In this document: positions 47,971-60,074 of the stretch, one piece after another
Layout: every line of letters begins with the position of its first letter
Numbering within the stretch: position 1 is the stretch's first letter
From: Bromus sterilis
Taxonomy: Eukaryota > Streptophyta > Magnoliopsida > Poales > Poaceae
Assembly: GCA_950022295.1 (NCBI GenBank)
Contig: OX465595.1
Location: 223,041,770 to 223,105,769, forward strand
Length of the DNA stretch: 64,000 nucleotides
Direction of reading: 5' to 3'
Notes under the pieces: model-generated
What the model saw: only the letters and a program-made list of their open reading frames with translations
Database searches by the model: none
Told to the model about the DNA's origin: nothing
Made by a program: the position numbers and the translations under genes

Positions 47971-48336
47971 AAGATTTTGGGGGTAGTATCATGAGTATAG
48001 AAGTACTCAGCATTCAACTGTAGTGGTCATTCGAGGACAACTAGTAGTTTACGGTAAGGATGGGGTAAGTGGTGAGGTTGCTGTCGCACTAGCATTTATG
48101 AAGTGGCTAACGATCTAGAGAGTAAGATAAGAAGCCAAGCATTCGATGAGGAATCGCCTCCAACAAGTCTTGCTATCAACTACTTACGCAAACATAACAC
48201 CTATCCTATCCTTGTCCTCCTCTTCGCATCCCGACAAAGAAGAAGCAATCAAGGCACACACACATTGATCAAGTTATATTAAGATTATCTCAGTTGTTGT
48301 TGTTGTTGTTTATGAACAAGGAGTAGGTCTCAAGTC

Positions 48337-48390
48337 GTCCATAACCGTGGACACGGCTTCTCGAAAAGATTTAACCCTGCAGGGGTGTAC
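48337..48390 (-). repeat. Shared LTR block, copy in C2
   Basis: Identical to the C1 copy over the core, including the degenerate palindrome. Confidence 0.8.
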
Positions 48391-49219
48391 CAACTGCCCA
48401 TTACAAGGCTCCGCACGCACGTCCATCTCTCTCAGTTGCTATCCATCACAGGAAACCATTTTATAATTTAGTTCCAAGAGATCCGGAATGACAGGTCCCT
48501 CTAGCTAACAACGAACAAATCCGGGTGGCCCCCGGTGAGTCGACATCCAACTCAAAAGCCGGCCGCGCTCTCGAATCGGCCTCTACCGTCTGGATGAGGT
48601 CGGGTTAGCTACCCAAACAGATGTGGGCAGCCCCCTAGCTCCCTGGGGTGGACCAACAAAGAAACCATGTCTCCGCTAGCCCGAGTTGTTTTAAATAATA
48701 TCTGCCAGGAGCGACCCAACAGACACACACACGGTTTTCAAATGGTAAATCAGCTTGGGCCATCACTAGAAATGTTTGAAGCTAGATAGGTAAGAAAAGG
48801 GGACCCCATAAAATCCCACACGCGGTTAGGCACGCTCAGTCTTAAAATCAATACCCGGAACTCGGATCCTAGGTGACTCGAATGGAACAAAGCGTCGGGG
48901 CGGGATAGCCTAGACCTTCCATCCTTCGTCGAATATAGTCAACATTTATAATAATCATATCATCAACAACAATATAATAATGTGATAGCCCAAACCAGAA
49001 GTAACAGGGTAACATCGTAGCATCCTAAGCATGCATACTAAGCAGGGGCTGAGCAACGAGCAATAGTAACATAGCAGTACAAGGTTTGCTGGGAGGGGAC
49101 ATGGCTGTATCGGTTTGAAAGAGGCTGTAAACATGTGGTAGGATCAAACATCGAACCTAACCTAGACTAGCATGCAAACCGCTGGTTGAAATAGAATGGA
49201 TCATAAGTAATGCATAGTC

Positions 49220-49288
49220 CTTGCCTGTTGGTAAGTCGGGTTCCAAAGGTGTAGTCGATCGCACGCTCGCATCGTCTCCGAGAGGTAC
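49220..49288 (-). other. Coding-like segment X in C2
   Basis: The frame begins VPLGDDASVRSTTP and ends EPDLPTGK. Confidence 0.35.
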
Positions 49289-51750
49289 CCGCGGAAGCAC
49301 ACAAGACGATAAACACTGGAAAGCAATCAACGAGCAAGCACTCTATTACTAAGGGGCAACACAAGATCAAGAAGACATCACACGACATGGCAACGCGATA
49401 CAGATCTATCGTCGAGAACGGTTACTAACAGTTTAAGTGGGGTATCGGTCACACACGACGAATACCGCACGTTTACGGTGGTTCAAGTTGCTTAGCTACA
49501 GGTGATCAACCAACGGTTATTAACATGACAACTCAAGCAAGCATGGCATAGCACACAAACAGGTCAATAGGTGAAGCACAAAGTAAACTATCTATGCTAG
49601 TCAATTTAAGTGAGGCACAACCTACACATGGCATAACACTAAGTGTCGCACGACAGTTAAAGGATTTGGTACTGTTCTGCCCTAAACCATATTTTAGGTT
49701 AGTTAACAGCAGAAAAAAATAGCATAAACACAAAGTACACGAAAAACTAATCAAGTTACATATAAAGAACACCCCAAACGGAGTTACGGTTAAAAAGATA
49801 TAAGAAAAACAAGTTTGGAACACAATCTGCCAACATCACGAAGCACACTTTAGAGCAATGCATAAACAGGTTAATCAATGCAAACATGCTCACAAATGAT
49901 ACGAAATTAAACTAGACATGACAAGGAAGGCATGGCAAAAAGAATCATGCAAATGGGCATCATAGATCAAAAGATATTAAGCAAACAACATGGCATCGCA
50001 AAGTAACAGACTTGGAGAAAAACAGAGGTGGCTGTCAAAAACAGCAGCATAGCAACTTTGGAGCAGAATAACTATATAACCAGGATTTCTAACATGAAGA
50101 TGCAATACATGTAATGAAAGTAGACATGATGCTTAACAATATTCAATTGGAATCACTCAATTCCGATAAATGGTCGTGACACACTCGTCGACCGAATTTG
50201 CAACAAAATAACAGTTTCAGCAACAGCAGCACATTAACATCAGGATCACCACTTTGGAGCAAGATACGGTCATGATGCAGCAAGCAATTATGGCATGTGA
50301 ATGCATGAAACTGACGTAGAAACAATGCTTAACGCAACGCAAAAGGAATCACTCCATTCCGACGTACGGTTGCGACGCAACCGTCGTCCAAAGTTTCAAC
50401 AAAATAACAATTTCAGACAGACTTAACAGCAGTTTCAGTTTAACGATCTGGTGCCCTGTTTGACCAACATTTGCGCAATCAAGATGACCTCAAATGCAAA
50501 AGCTCACAAAAGTCGGATTGAAGAGCACAAAGAGCACAACAATAAAAAAAAGATTCACTTCGTTCCGACCTACGAGTCAATGGGAAATCGCGTTGCAAGA
50601 GAGGTACTTGAAACTGAAATTCTGGGACTTAGCGAAAATTACAGAGGGGAGCTCGGGCTGGGGCTGTCCATGGCGGGCTGGAGGTGGCCGCCGGCGCCCG
50701 TGGCGGCCTGTAGAGGGCACGGGGCGGCCGGAGACTGCTGGGGTCGGCGGAGGAGGGCCGGATCCGGCCGTGGGCCGCCGGATCTGGGCCGGGGAAGGCC
50801 GTGGCGGCGGCCACGAGCTCGTAGCTCGAGCTCGGCCATGCCATGGCGCCCATAACCTGCACGGGGAGAGAGAGGAGGTTAGAGAGGAAGGAGGAGAAGG
50901 GAGAGGAGGAGGAGAGGAGGAAGGGGGCGGCCGGGGCGTGGTGGCTCGCCGGAGTTGGGCGTGGCGGCGGTGGGAGGAGCCGGCGGCTCGGCGCGGCCAC
51001 GGCCATGGGAGCTCCGAGATCGAGCTGCGGGCTGGCTCGGCCCGGCGGCGGACGGCGGCGGGCCCGCGGGGCCCGAGGCACGGTGGAGAGGCTGGCTGGC
51101 GACGTGGCGCGATCTGGGACCTCTGTTCCCAGATCTGACGGCTACGGATGGCTGGGAGGCTAGGGTTTCGAAATTTGGGGGATTTGGGGGCAAATTTTGT
51201 TGCAAAACTGAGGGGGTGGCTGCAAATTTCCACTAGGGTAAACCCTAATTGGGTGGTGGGAGTCTGGTGGTCTTTATATAGGCAGGTTGGCTGGCCTGTT
51301 TACGCAAATTCCCTCGGTACCCCTCTCGCGCGTCCGCTGATCGCGTTCGTGACCGCCGAGACTCCGTACGAACTCCGATTCCGACGAAATCTCGAACCAC
51401 GCACTCAGCGCGTCGAGCCCATCGATCATACCTCACTGCGGTGACGTTCCGACAACATTTTTCGGCGCCCCATAAAATAATCCGTTTATTAAATAAACGG
51501 GGTTTTCGATCCGGTGGCGATGGCTGGACTTGTGCCGGTTGCGACGGTGCCCGGGTGAAACCCCAGTGTCGCAAAGTCGTGTACCGTTGGGGAAAAGGTC
51601 GGTCACGCATCCGATATGAGAATACCGGGGAGAAATATTCACCGATTATTATTTCGGTGAAGCAAACACTGCAAACAATACAGACAATCAAACAATTCAC
51701 GCAGAAAACCAAAATTTTAATTTTTGTGAAAACTGGGCTGTTACAATATC

Positions 51751-52100
51751 TCAAAGGGAGAATAGGGTCAGCCTTCGTGTCGTTCGCGTGCCTTCATGGT
51801 AACACCCATCCCCCAACGGTGAGTAGCTTCCTTCCAAGGAAGTGAACATCGAGATAAACTGTTCTATCCGCATCATTCGGTTAACCCTTACCCGTTTCCC
51901 TTACTAGCATTTACCTCGTTAGTTACTACCTCACTTACCATCATATATTGTGTCTATTTCTCTCATTTGCTAGCCAGTATCATCTTTGCAATTCTTAGGC
52001 TCACACTCATATTCTATAAGATTGCCTAAATTTTTTAAGTAGTCATTAAAATTTGTAATTGTACGTATTCACCCCCTCTAGGTCCATCTCGATCCTTTTA
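51751..52100 (+). other. LTR H, right piece (U5 end)
   Basis: No gene. It ends in a CACCCCCTCTAGG stretch and CCTTTTA at the H terminus. Confidence 0.75.
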
Positions 52101-52105
52101 GGATC

Positions 52106-52425
52106 CACGGCGAAGGCAACCAAGGAAGGTCGTCGAGTGCTTCACCGTCAAACTTCCGTACTCTGGACCCCAGAATCAGATCCGATCGGATCTGATCGAC
52201 ATCCAACCCACACGCATCTGCCCTACACCATCGCCATCAGCCACCACCACCACTCATCAAACGACTACCATCGTCGACCTGCATTGCTTGATCTATGCGG
52301 ATCCCTACCTGGAACCACCCGAGGTGAGGTCATGCACCACCTCCACCACAACACCGTCGCCCACACTAATGGTGAGACCCACGCTGCTGCCAAGCCTAAC
52401 CATGTGTCGCGCCACCATGTGGGGT
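52106..52425 (+). other. Pre-insertion locus, right side of H
   Basis: Unique-looking C-rich sequence contiguous with 1879 before H inserted. Several frames are open because stop codons are rare in this composition. No gene can be named. Confidence 0.45.
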
Positions 52426-55400
52426 TGATGGGTGCAGATAACACCTCCTCGTTGGTTACCCCAAGTGGAAGGTTATGATGTAGACAATAGAAAATTTCCC
52501 TCAGTAAAGGTACCAATGTTTATGTCTCCCATAGGATTCTGGAGACAACAAGAAGGTGGTACAGAACGATGCCAGAAATTATTTGCCTGGACCTGCACAC
52601 AAGAACAAAAATAACTTTGCTCCCAACGAGTACAGAGATGTTGTCAATCTCTCCGGCCTTACTGTTTACAAAGGTTAAAATGCAAGAGATAGTAATAGTG
52701 CAATTGAAAGGAAAATTAAGGCAGTAAATAGTAACGACTTATGATGATAATATGGAATAGGGCGTCATGGCGCTCACTAGTGATGTCTCTCTCCCAAAAG
52801 ACGGTAAAAAGCTATGCTGGATGAACAAATTATAACTGGGCAATTCACAGAATTATAGACGTACTACAATGCTAATTATGCTATAGAGAGTGCAAGGTTC
52901 AATTGTATGGGCATTACACCAAGTTAAGTGGACTGTTTATTCATCAACATCTACTTACTAATCATCCACCTTGAAATATCTATCCGCAACATCTCGCTGG
53001 TATTAAGTTGCCAGCCACAATTATATGTTGCAAACCCAAAGCAACATGCAACTGCATTAACACTCTATGTGTAATGTATGCAATCCTTGTAACACGCAGT
53101 CACAAGCACCACTCTTTTACCCCTAGTGGCAACAAAACATTCCCTAGTCCCATGTTTTTGTCACTCAAGCCGAACATCAGGAGGCACGAACCCATTATCT
53201 AACATAACACTCCCTCTTGAAGTTACAACCTATTACTTGGACAAAGGAATAAATTACAATGCACGACTACCCAAGAGCACAATATAAAAGAGATCAAAAT
53301 ATATTACTTCCACAATCTGAACATAATCTCATGATCCATCGGATCCCAGCAAACACAACATAACAACATAGAAACTATAACATATATGCCTTGATCATGA
53401 TAGGAAGCTCACAAGGACTAGACATTGAAGCACAAGATTGGAGATAAGAATTTATCTAGCTTGCTGCCATGAATACTAGGTCCAAGGAGGAACTACTCAC
53501 GAAGCATCTCGAAGGCAAGCATGGTGGTGGAGAGCAATCCTTCCTCCGACAGGGTGCCAGGACAGAAACTTCAGTCGATCCCGATCTCGGGATCCCGCTG
53601 GCGGCGGAATAGTGGCGTAGATGGTGAAAAAGAGTCCATCATGAGGGTTTTTCGAACGAGGGGTAAATATAGGTCAAAGAGGGGCACCAGGGGGTGGCTC
53701 ACCTAACCAGGCGAACAGGGAGCGCGGCCAGGCCCTGGCCTCCCCAGGTTTCCACCTGGTCAGGGGTGGCTGCCCTCTAGGGCCCCTTCAGGCTTTTGGA
53801 GTCTTCCAACGAATAAGAATTTCTGGAAAGTTTTTGGACTTTTCCGGCAATATTGATTTTCACCTTTTTTTTCTGCAATGCACGGAGAAGAACAGAGAGA
53901 AACTGGCACTGACACTAGGTTAATTGGTTAATCCGAAATATGCTTCAAATGGTATGAAAGTGCATTATAACATGTAGAAAAGTCACCAAAACAAGAATGG
54001 AACAAGCAAAGACTTATGGATATGTTTTGGACGTATCAACATCCCCAAGCTTAATTCCTGTTCGTCCTCGAGTAGGTAAATGACAACGAAGGTAATTTTA
54101 TTGGTGACATGCTATCAAATAAATAGAACTTTTGAGTACAACAAGCAAGATGTATAAATCGAGACAAGATAATAACAAGCAAAAGTCTATATCTAGTATT
54201 GAAACTAGCAAAGTAAGAACATAAAGTTGTAAGAGCTCTCGTTGTGCGTGACTCCAATGTCTCTAAACGGTGTTCTCGTGCAGAATGGGAGATGGGGTTA
54301 GATAATAAACATACCTATTAGTTGTTGAGAACTCAATCTACTAATCTTGACACATGGTCTTAATGGAATCTTATTATGACTCATCCCCAGACCGTCGGTC
54401 AGGTACGAGACAATCCGATCCTCTCCCTTTAAATTTTGAGAACTCATGCAATGAATGAGTGCAAGCAAGATTAGTTGGCACTTAGGATGACAAATGGAAT
54501 AAAAGATGGGGATAGGAAGTCAAAAAGTGAGAAAGTTCCACACCAATGAGGACAACCTTAGGCGAGGGTAAGCCAAATGATAGATATCATGTGAGGATTA
54601 GGGATTTCCATGCAACGGATGCACATAGAGCTATGAGTATATGAAAGCTCTTCAATGGAACTAGTGGGGGTGCATCCAACTCGCTTGCTCACGAAGACCT
54701 GGAGCTCTTTTGAGGAGGCTCATGATTGGAATATACAAGCCAAGTTCTATAGTGTAAAGATCCCGACTTAGTTATGCATGAATGATATGAAAACTCTCTA
54801 TGAAGTACAAGTGCTACTTTGACAACAAGTGTGGATCTTTAAAAGAAGAATAGTACTATTGCTTCCTTCTCTCTTTTTATTTTATTTTTCTAATTTATTT
54901 TCTATTTTTTGTGGCCTCTATGGCTCTTTCTCTTATATCTCTCATTTGTCCTCTTTGGGGTCTTTCCATGTGTCCTCTTTTTTGGACCATTTTATTTTTT
55001 CCTCTTTGGGATATTTTACTGACATTAAGGGTAACACTCTATATATATAAAGATGAACATGATCAACACACTTTTACAAGGTACTCATAATAAATTGAAA
55101 ATATATCATGATGTATGCAAGGTATGATTCTGCAAGTGTAGTAGGATATGCAATGATACTAGCGCATCATGTAGCAAATAGATGAAAGGGATAATTACAA
55201 CTATCATGCGGCTTTATGATCAAGGAAAAGAAATATGATGATGAAGAGTATCATTAATTCATGAGACAGATGGATGTTGCATGGCAATGTATCTCGAAGT
55301 GGCTATGGAAATGCCATGCTAGGTAGGTATGGTGGCTGTTTTGAGGAAGATATAGAGAGGCTTATGTATGATAGAGCGTATCATGCCAAGGATTTGGATG

Positions 55401-55676
55401 CACCGGTGAAGTTTGCACCAACTCTCAAGATGATAAGGGGCAATGCACGGTACTGAAGGGGCTAGCAAAATATGGATAGGTGGAAGTGCCAACAATCGAA
55501 TACTCACATTAGTCAAAGGAACTCATTCAATTATTATTGGTAACTCTCTATCTAATTAGGAGATTCAAAAAGAGACAAGCACCCTAAGAGGAGTGTATGG
55601 GGATTCGGTTATACTTGCACATCCTCGACCCATCATAACGTGAGGGTACTTTTACAAGCCCGCAAAGATTAGTGAT
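52426..55676 (-). mobile_element. Element G: Athila-type LTR element, 3' part
   Basis: Its 3' LTR is 52426-54038 (minus strand: TGATACGTCC-type start, end near CCCATCA). Next to it the minus strand reads AAGCTTGGGGATGT (PPT). The noncoding internal sequence 54039-55676 is colinear with E. It is cut at 55676 by F; the remainder, with PBS and 5' LTR, would lie right of the window. The LTR is clearly diverged from E's, so G is an older or distinct subfamily. Confidence 0.85.
53493..53522 (-). promoter_or_regulatory. Leader mini-ORF / splice donor, G LTR
   Basis: Nine codons, MLAFEMLRE then TAG, again over GTGAGT, in spite of strong divergence around it. Confidence 0.5.
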
Positions 55677-57297
55677 TGATACGTCCCAAACGTATATATA
55701 GTTTCTGCATGCTCCATGCATGTTTTGTGTGATATTGCTATGTTTTAGATACACTTTCATACACTTTTGATCATATTTGGACTAACCTATTAACTCAGTT
55801 CACCCCAGTGCTAGTTCCTGTTTTCTGCAGTTTTTCTATTCCAGGTTTCCCCCATATTAAAAATGCTCCAAAAATTCCGGGAAAATACAATAAAAAATCA
55901 GCATACCGGAAGCTTCGGGAATCACCGAGGAGGGACCAGAGGGGACCACCAGGGCCCCAGGCGCCCTCCCGGTGCGCCCTAGGGTGGGGACGCGCCAGGG
56001 GGACGCCTGGACCCCTGGTGGCCACCCTGGCTGCCACCCATCGCCTATTTATTCTCCGTCACGAGAAACCTCCGGAAGAAGAACCCTTTTTTCGCGATCT
56101 CTCCTCTGTTCCGCCGCCACCGCGCTTCCAAGATCGGGAGCGCCCGCAGACCTCTTTCCGGCACCCTGCCGGAGGGAGGATTGACCTCCGGGAGCTTCTC
56201 CACCATGGACGCTTCCTGGATGATCCGTGAGTAGTATTCCTTGGACCATGGGTCCATGATCAGTAGCTATGTGATGTTCTCCTCCCCTCTTTGTTCTTGA
56301 TGGATTAGACCTTGTGAGCTGCCCTACATGATCAAGGCAGATATGTAATTCTTTCTGTTGTCGCTATGTTGAGTTTGCTGGGATCTGATAAATTATGAGA
56401 CTAATTCTTTGGTTCTTATCGTTTATATTTTTGTTCTTGAGTAATTATTGCATGTTATCCGTTGCTGTTTATTGCTTTGGCCAAGTAGTACGTAGTGACT
56501 CCAAGAGGGAACGTTATGCTCGATTGTGGGTTCATGCCGCCTGATGACTAGCTGGAGTGACAGAAACATGAGTCTAGGGGACGTGTTGTTGCCACAAGGA
56601 GGAAAACAACGGTGCTTGTAACCGCGGTTGCAAGGATTGTTTACTTTATGCAAAGTTCTTTTCATGCAGTTGCCTGTTGCTTTGGGTTTACACTTTGGGT
56701 GGGGCTCGCAACTTAATACCAGCGAGATGTTCTGGATAGATATCTCAAGGTGGGTGATTAGTAGTAGATGCCGATGGATTTCAGTCTACTTATTTTGGCG
56801 TACCGCCCATGATTTTGAGCCTCTTCCTTTCTTTGTAGCATAGTTAGCATTGCGGTGCGTTTTTAACCCCGTCAATTGCCTAGCTGTGATTTGTTTACCT
56901 CGCATAGCAGTTTTATCGTCTTTTGGGAGAGAGACATACTAGTGAACATCTTGGGACCCCGGTCCATATTCTCATCACTGTTTACACGCTCAATTTATTT
57001 CCTGCTTTTACTTTCTAGTAGCTATCGTTATCATTATCCCTTGCGTTTGACCCTTCATAAACAACAAGACCGGAGAGATTGAAAACCTATCTGAACTTCG
57101 TTGGGAGAAAAGTTATTTGTTCTATGTGCAGGTTTGTGTCAATTGCGCCGTTGACACCTACTTGTCGACCTTGGAGTCCTACTGGTTCGATAACCTTTGT
57201 ATCTTCACCAAGGGAAATTTGTTGCTATCCTACATCTCACCTTCCACTTTGGGTAACCAATGAAGGGCGAGAAGCCATTATAATCTCTCGCGCATCA
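55677..57297 (+). repeat. 5' LTR of element F
   Basis: 1621 bp, TGATACGTCC to CGCGCATCA. TATA-like TATTTAT at 56046-56052. Intron signals are GTGAGT at 56227 and CTATGTGCAG ending at about 57132. Confidence 0.9.
56205..56234 (+). promoter_or_regulatory. Leader mini-ORF / splice donor, F LTR
   Basis: MDASWMIRE then TAG; ATG in CACCATGG; GTGAGT spans 56227-56232. Confidence 0.5.
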
Positions 57298-57307
57298 AGC
57301 AAATTTC

Positions 57308-57388
57308 TTGCGCCGTTGCCGGGGATTCCAAGGTGCAACAAAAGATTGGTCCCGTCAACCGCCAAATTTCTGGCGCCGTTGCCGGGGA
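57308..57388 (+). other. Duplicated tRNA-Asp primer binding site of F
   Basis: The first copy at 57308-57325 has one mismatch (TTGCGCC for TGGCGCC) at normal spacing from the LTR. A perfect TGGCGCCGTTGCCGGGGA follows at 57371-57388. AAATTTCT precedes both, so a 63-bp segment is tandemly duplicated. Confidence 0.85.
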
Positions 57389-57526
57389 CTCCATTCTTCA
57401 AGATAGGGGAGTTGCACACTACCTCTTACCTTTGCTTTTTAGTCTTGTTAGCTTACCTTTCAATTTTTATCTTAGTGTCCTTTATCGAAAATCACAAAAA
57501 AATTGTTTGTCACACCTGCTGCTACC

Positions 57527-58420
57527 ATGGGTTCCACTGAAAACACCAAGTTGTGTGACTTCACTAGTCACAATAACAATGATTTTATCTGCAGTCCTAT
57601 TGCTACATCTGCCACTTCAGCTACCTCTTATGAAATTAAACATGCTTTGTTAAAACTTGTTATGAGAGATCAATTTTCTGGTGCTGGAGATGATGCTGCT
57701 TTACACTTACATAATTTTGTTGAGCTATGTGATATGCAAAAGTATAAAGAAGTAGAAGGTGATGTTGTTAAGCTTAAGCTTTTTTTCCTTTCTCTTTGAG
57801 GGAAGTAGCTAAAATCTGGTTTCAATCCTTGCCTAGGAATAGTATAGATTCTTGGGATAAGTGCAAGGATGCTTTTATGGGGAAGTACTACCTACCTGCT
57901 AAAATTATCCAATTGAGGAGTAACATTATGAATTTTAAGCAATTGGATAATGAACACGTTGCCCAAGCTTGGGAACGAATGAAATCTCTTGTTAATAAAT
58001 GTCCTACACATGGTTTGACTACTTGGATGGTTATCCAGACTTTTTATGCAGACTTGAACTTTACCTCGCGGAACATATTAGGTTCGGCCGTAGGAGGAAC
58101 CTTTATGTCAATAACACTTAGTGCTGCCACAAAACTTCTAGATGAGATGATGACCAACTATTCCCAATGGCATACTGAACGAGCTCCAACAGGTAGGAAG
58201 GTAAACTCTGTCGAGGAGATTTCCTCCCTAAATGAAAAAGTTGACTTGATCATGTCACTACTTACCAAGCAATCTCCTATTGATCCTCATGATGTCCCTT
58301 TAAATTCTTTGGTTGCTGAAGAACAAGTAGATGTGAATTTTATCTCTAGAAACAACTTCAACAATAATGCTTATAGGGGTAATTTTGTTAGCAATCCTAG
58401 ACCGTTTCCATCCAACTATG
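57527..58420 (+). pseudogene. Athila-type gag of element F, frameshifted and truncated
   Basis: ATG in ACCATGG at 57527. The retrotrans_gag-like region includes FSGAGDDAALHLHNF and, after a frameshift in a T run (about 57780-57787), LREVAKIWFQSLPRNS, then QAWERMKSLVNKCPTHGL and an Asn-rich stretch. The extra T bases put TGA at 57797-57799 in the first frame; the second frame is open to the B3 junction. A capsid structural role is expected in an intact element. Confidence 0.85.
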
Positions 58421-60074
58421 TGTCGGGACCCGGGGTTAGCGTATGCAAGACTCGCTACAACACAATCATATGGAGAGCCGAGAACCGTACCCACTTGTCT
58501 AAGCAGACAAGGCCAAGCACAGAACGTTCTCGGAAAGCATCGAACGTGAGGGGCATCCCATCCAGGCCGGATGATCAACTGAGATGGGTCCTCATCGTCC
58601 GCACACAAGTCTAAATGATATGGGTGACGAACTCCCATACTCATAGACAAGTCGCCTCAACCATACAATCAATTGTATTATAACCCTTACATAGACTTAC
58701 TCCAGCCCGATCACTTAGTCGGGGTCTAGGGCGGGCTCGATCATACATCAAAGTGTGCACGTGACAGAGTCACGAGCAATCGCATCGCGATGCCCCAAGA
58801 TGCGCACATCTAAGGGCCACTTGGTGTATAAAAGACCGCCAGCCAGATCACAACTAAGGTCTCGAAAATCCATACTAAGACATGCATGTTATAATCATAC
58901 ACGCAACACACATGTCTAGTATGAACAACAAGTATCATTGCAATTCTCTACAAAGTTTACAACTTTATTTATAACTCTTAAAGAGTGCACACAGAGATCA
59001 CGAGACCGTGATCCAACATTACATCAAGCATGCGGAAGCAAAGTAGGTCTGAGTACAGACAAGTTTAACAAATGGCTTGGAGAAGCCTTATTTATAAACA
59101 AGCCCTTCCACGAGGGACCAGTCGTCTGACTGGGACTACACTATCTTGATCAGTCGTCGAGCTCCAGGAAGAATCCATCTTCGGGGTCAGTGGGTTCATC
59201 TAAAAAACAAAGAATAAGCAAACGTGAGTACAAAGTCGTACTCAGCAAGACTTACGTAGGAGCTATACTACTCATGCACATGTATCAAGGAAAAGGGAGG
59301 TGGGATTCATAAGCAGAAGTTCCAGCTTTGACTTGGCTAGTCCTGAACTACGAGTACCGGACTTGAGGTAAGAAGCATACACGAGTCCACTACATGTATC
59401 CAACCAATTACACCACTATGGTGCCTTTCTTGACTTCCCACGAGAAAGCACGCCATAGCACTCACACTTATCTTGGCAAGTTTTATAAGTATCCATTGAA
59501 GTTGTCTAATAATCAGGCATAGCTTTCCAAGTAGTCCCTTACCGCGGACACGGCTATCCGAATAGTTTATTAACCCTGCAGGGGTGTACTTCTACACACA
59601 TGAAACTATCAGTTACCGCCTTGGCCTCGACACCATTCAATAGGGTGTCGGCGAGGATAATCTCCACAACTTTTACCTCACAACCAACTCAAGTTCAATG
59701 AAGACGCCTATCTGGGATAGTTTCCACATTCGTAACCCGGCCGGTTTACCGGAGTGGTCCCAGAAAATGTGTGCGTGGTTCATAAGCCGGTCTCGGTTGA
59801 TCCGTTCTCTCACTTAGCAGCCAGGCCACAAACCTACCAGAACTCCGAACTACTGCGACTCATTGAACTGAGAAGGGTTGAGTTAGTAGGTTGAGCGGGG
59901 GTCCGTTTTCCCAACATGTGGTAGTACTCTTCATCTTGGATCACCACACAAGAACTTGGGCTTAAGGCAGTGTTCAACGAGACAACCCACTGTGTACTCC
60001 TACACAGCCTCTCATCGTTCACCTTGTATTAGGGTAGATTCACGAACACATTTCCACCATCATCAACATTATTG
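58421..60074 (-). mobile_element. LTR B3 (family B), truncated by B4
   Basis: Starts TGTCGGGACC at 58421 in F's gag (left flank CTATG) and is colinear with B1/B2 for 1654 bp until B4 inserts. More diverged from B1 and B2 than they are from each other. Hairpin at 59225-59244; acidic segment ends LELDD with TGA at 59150-59152 (minus strand). Confidence 0.88.
59534..59589 (-). repeat. Shared LTR block, copy in B3
   Basis: Plus strand CTATCCGAATAG (one base off the palindrome), flanked by GGACACGG and CCCTGCAGGGG. Confidence 0.8.

Larger units (their letters stand above)
47597..51745 (-). mobile_element. Solo LTR C2 (family C)
   Basis: 4149 bp flanked by ATATC (47592-47596, 51746-51750). Minus-strand start TGTAACAGCCC; end CCTTACC, again not canonical CA. 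It is colinear with C1 with moderate divergence and extra AT-rich sequence around 49600-50450. A GC-rich block lies at about 50640-51150. No PBS, PPT or gag-pol is present. Confidence 0.88.
1880..52100 (+). mobile_element. Solo LTR H (family not named), outermost host of the nest
   Basis: The LTR starts TGAAAGG at 1880 and ends CCTTTTA at 52100, inverted copies apart from one base (CA to TA at the end). It is flanked by the 5-bp duplication GGATC (1875-1879 and 52101-52105). Its own sequence is three pieces, 1880-3146, 47531-47596 and 51751-52100, about 1.7 kb in total; the rest is A and C2. The end, a CCCCCTCTAGG stretch shortly before the terminus, is the style of grass Copia LTRs, but no primer site, polypurine tract or coding region is present, hence a solo LTR. 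Superfamily is inferred weakly. Confidence 0.75.
55677..58420 (+). mobile_element. Element F: Athila-type LTR element, 5' part
   Basis: Starts TGATACGTCCCAAACG at 55677 inside G (left target copy probably GTGAT, 55672-55676). Contains the 5' LTR, two primer sites, leader and gag, then is cut by B3 at 58420. The 3' part lies beyond the window. Confidence 0.9.

Noticed and set aside
50494..51138. 214-codon ORF in C2 and its 218-codon antisense partner
   Set aside because: Same GC-rich LTR block as in C1; both strands open.
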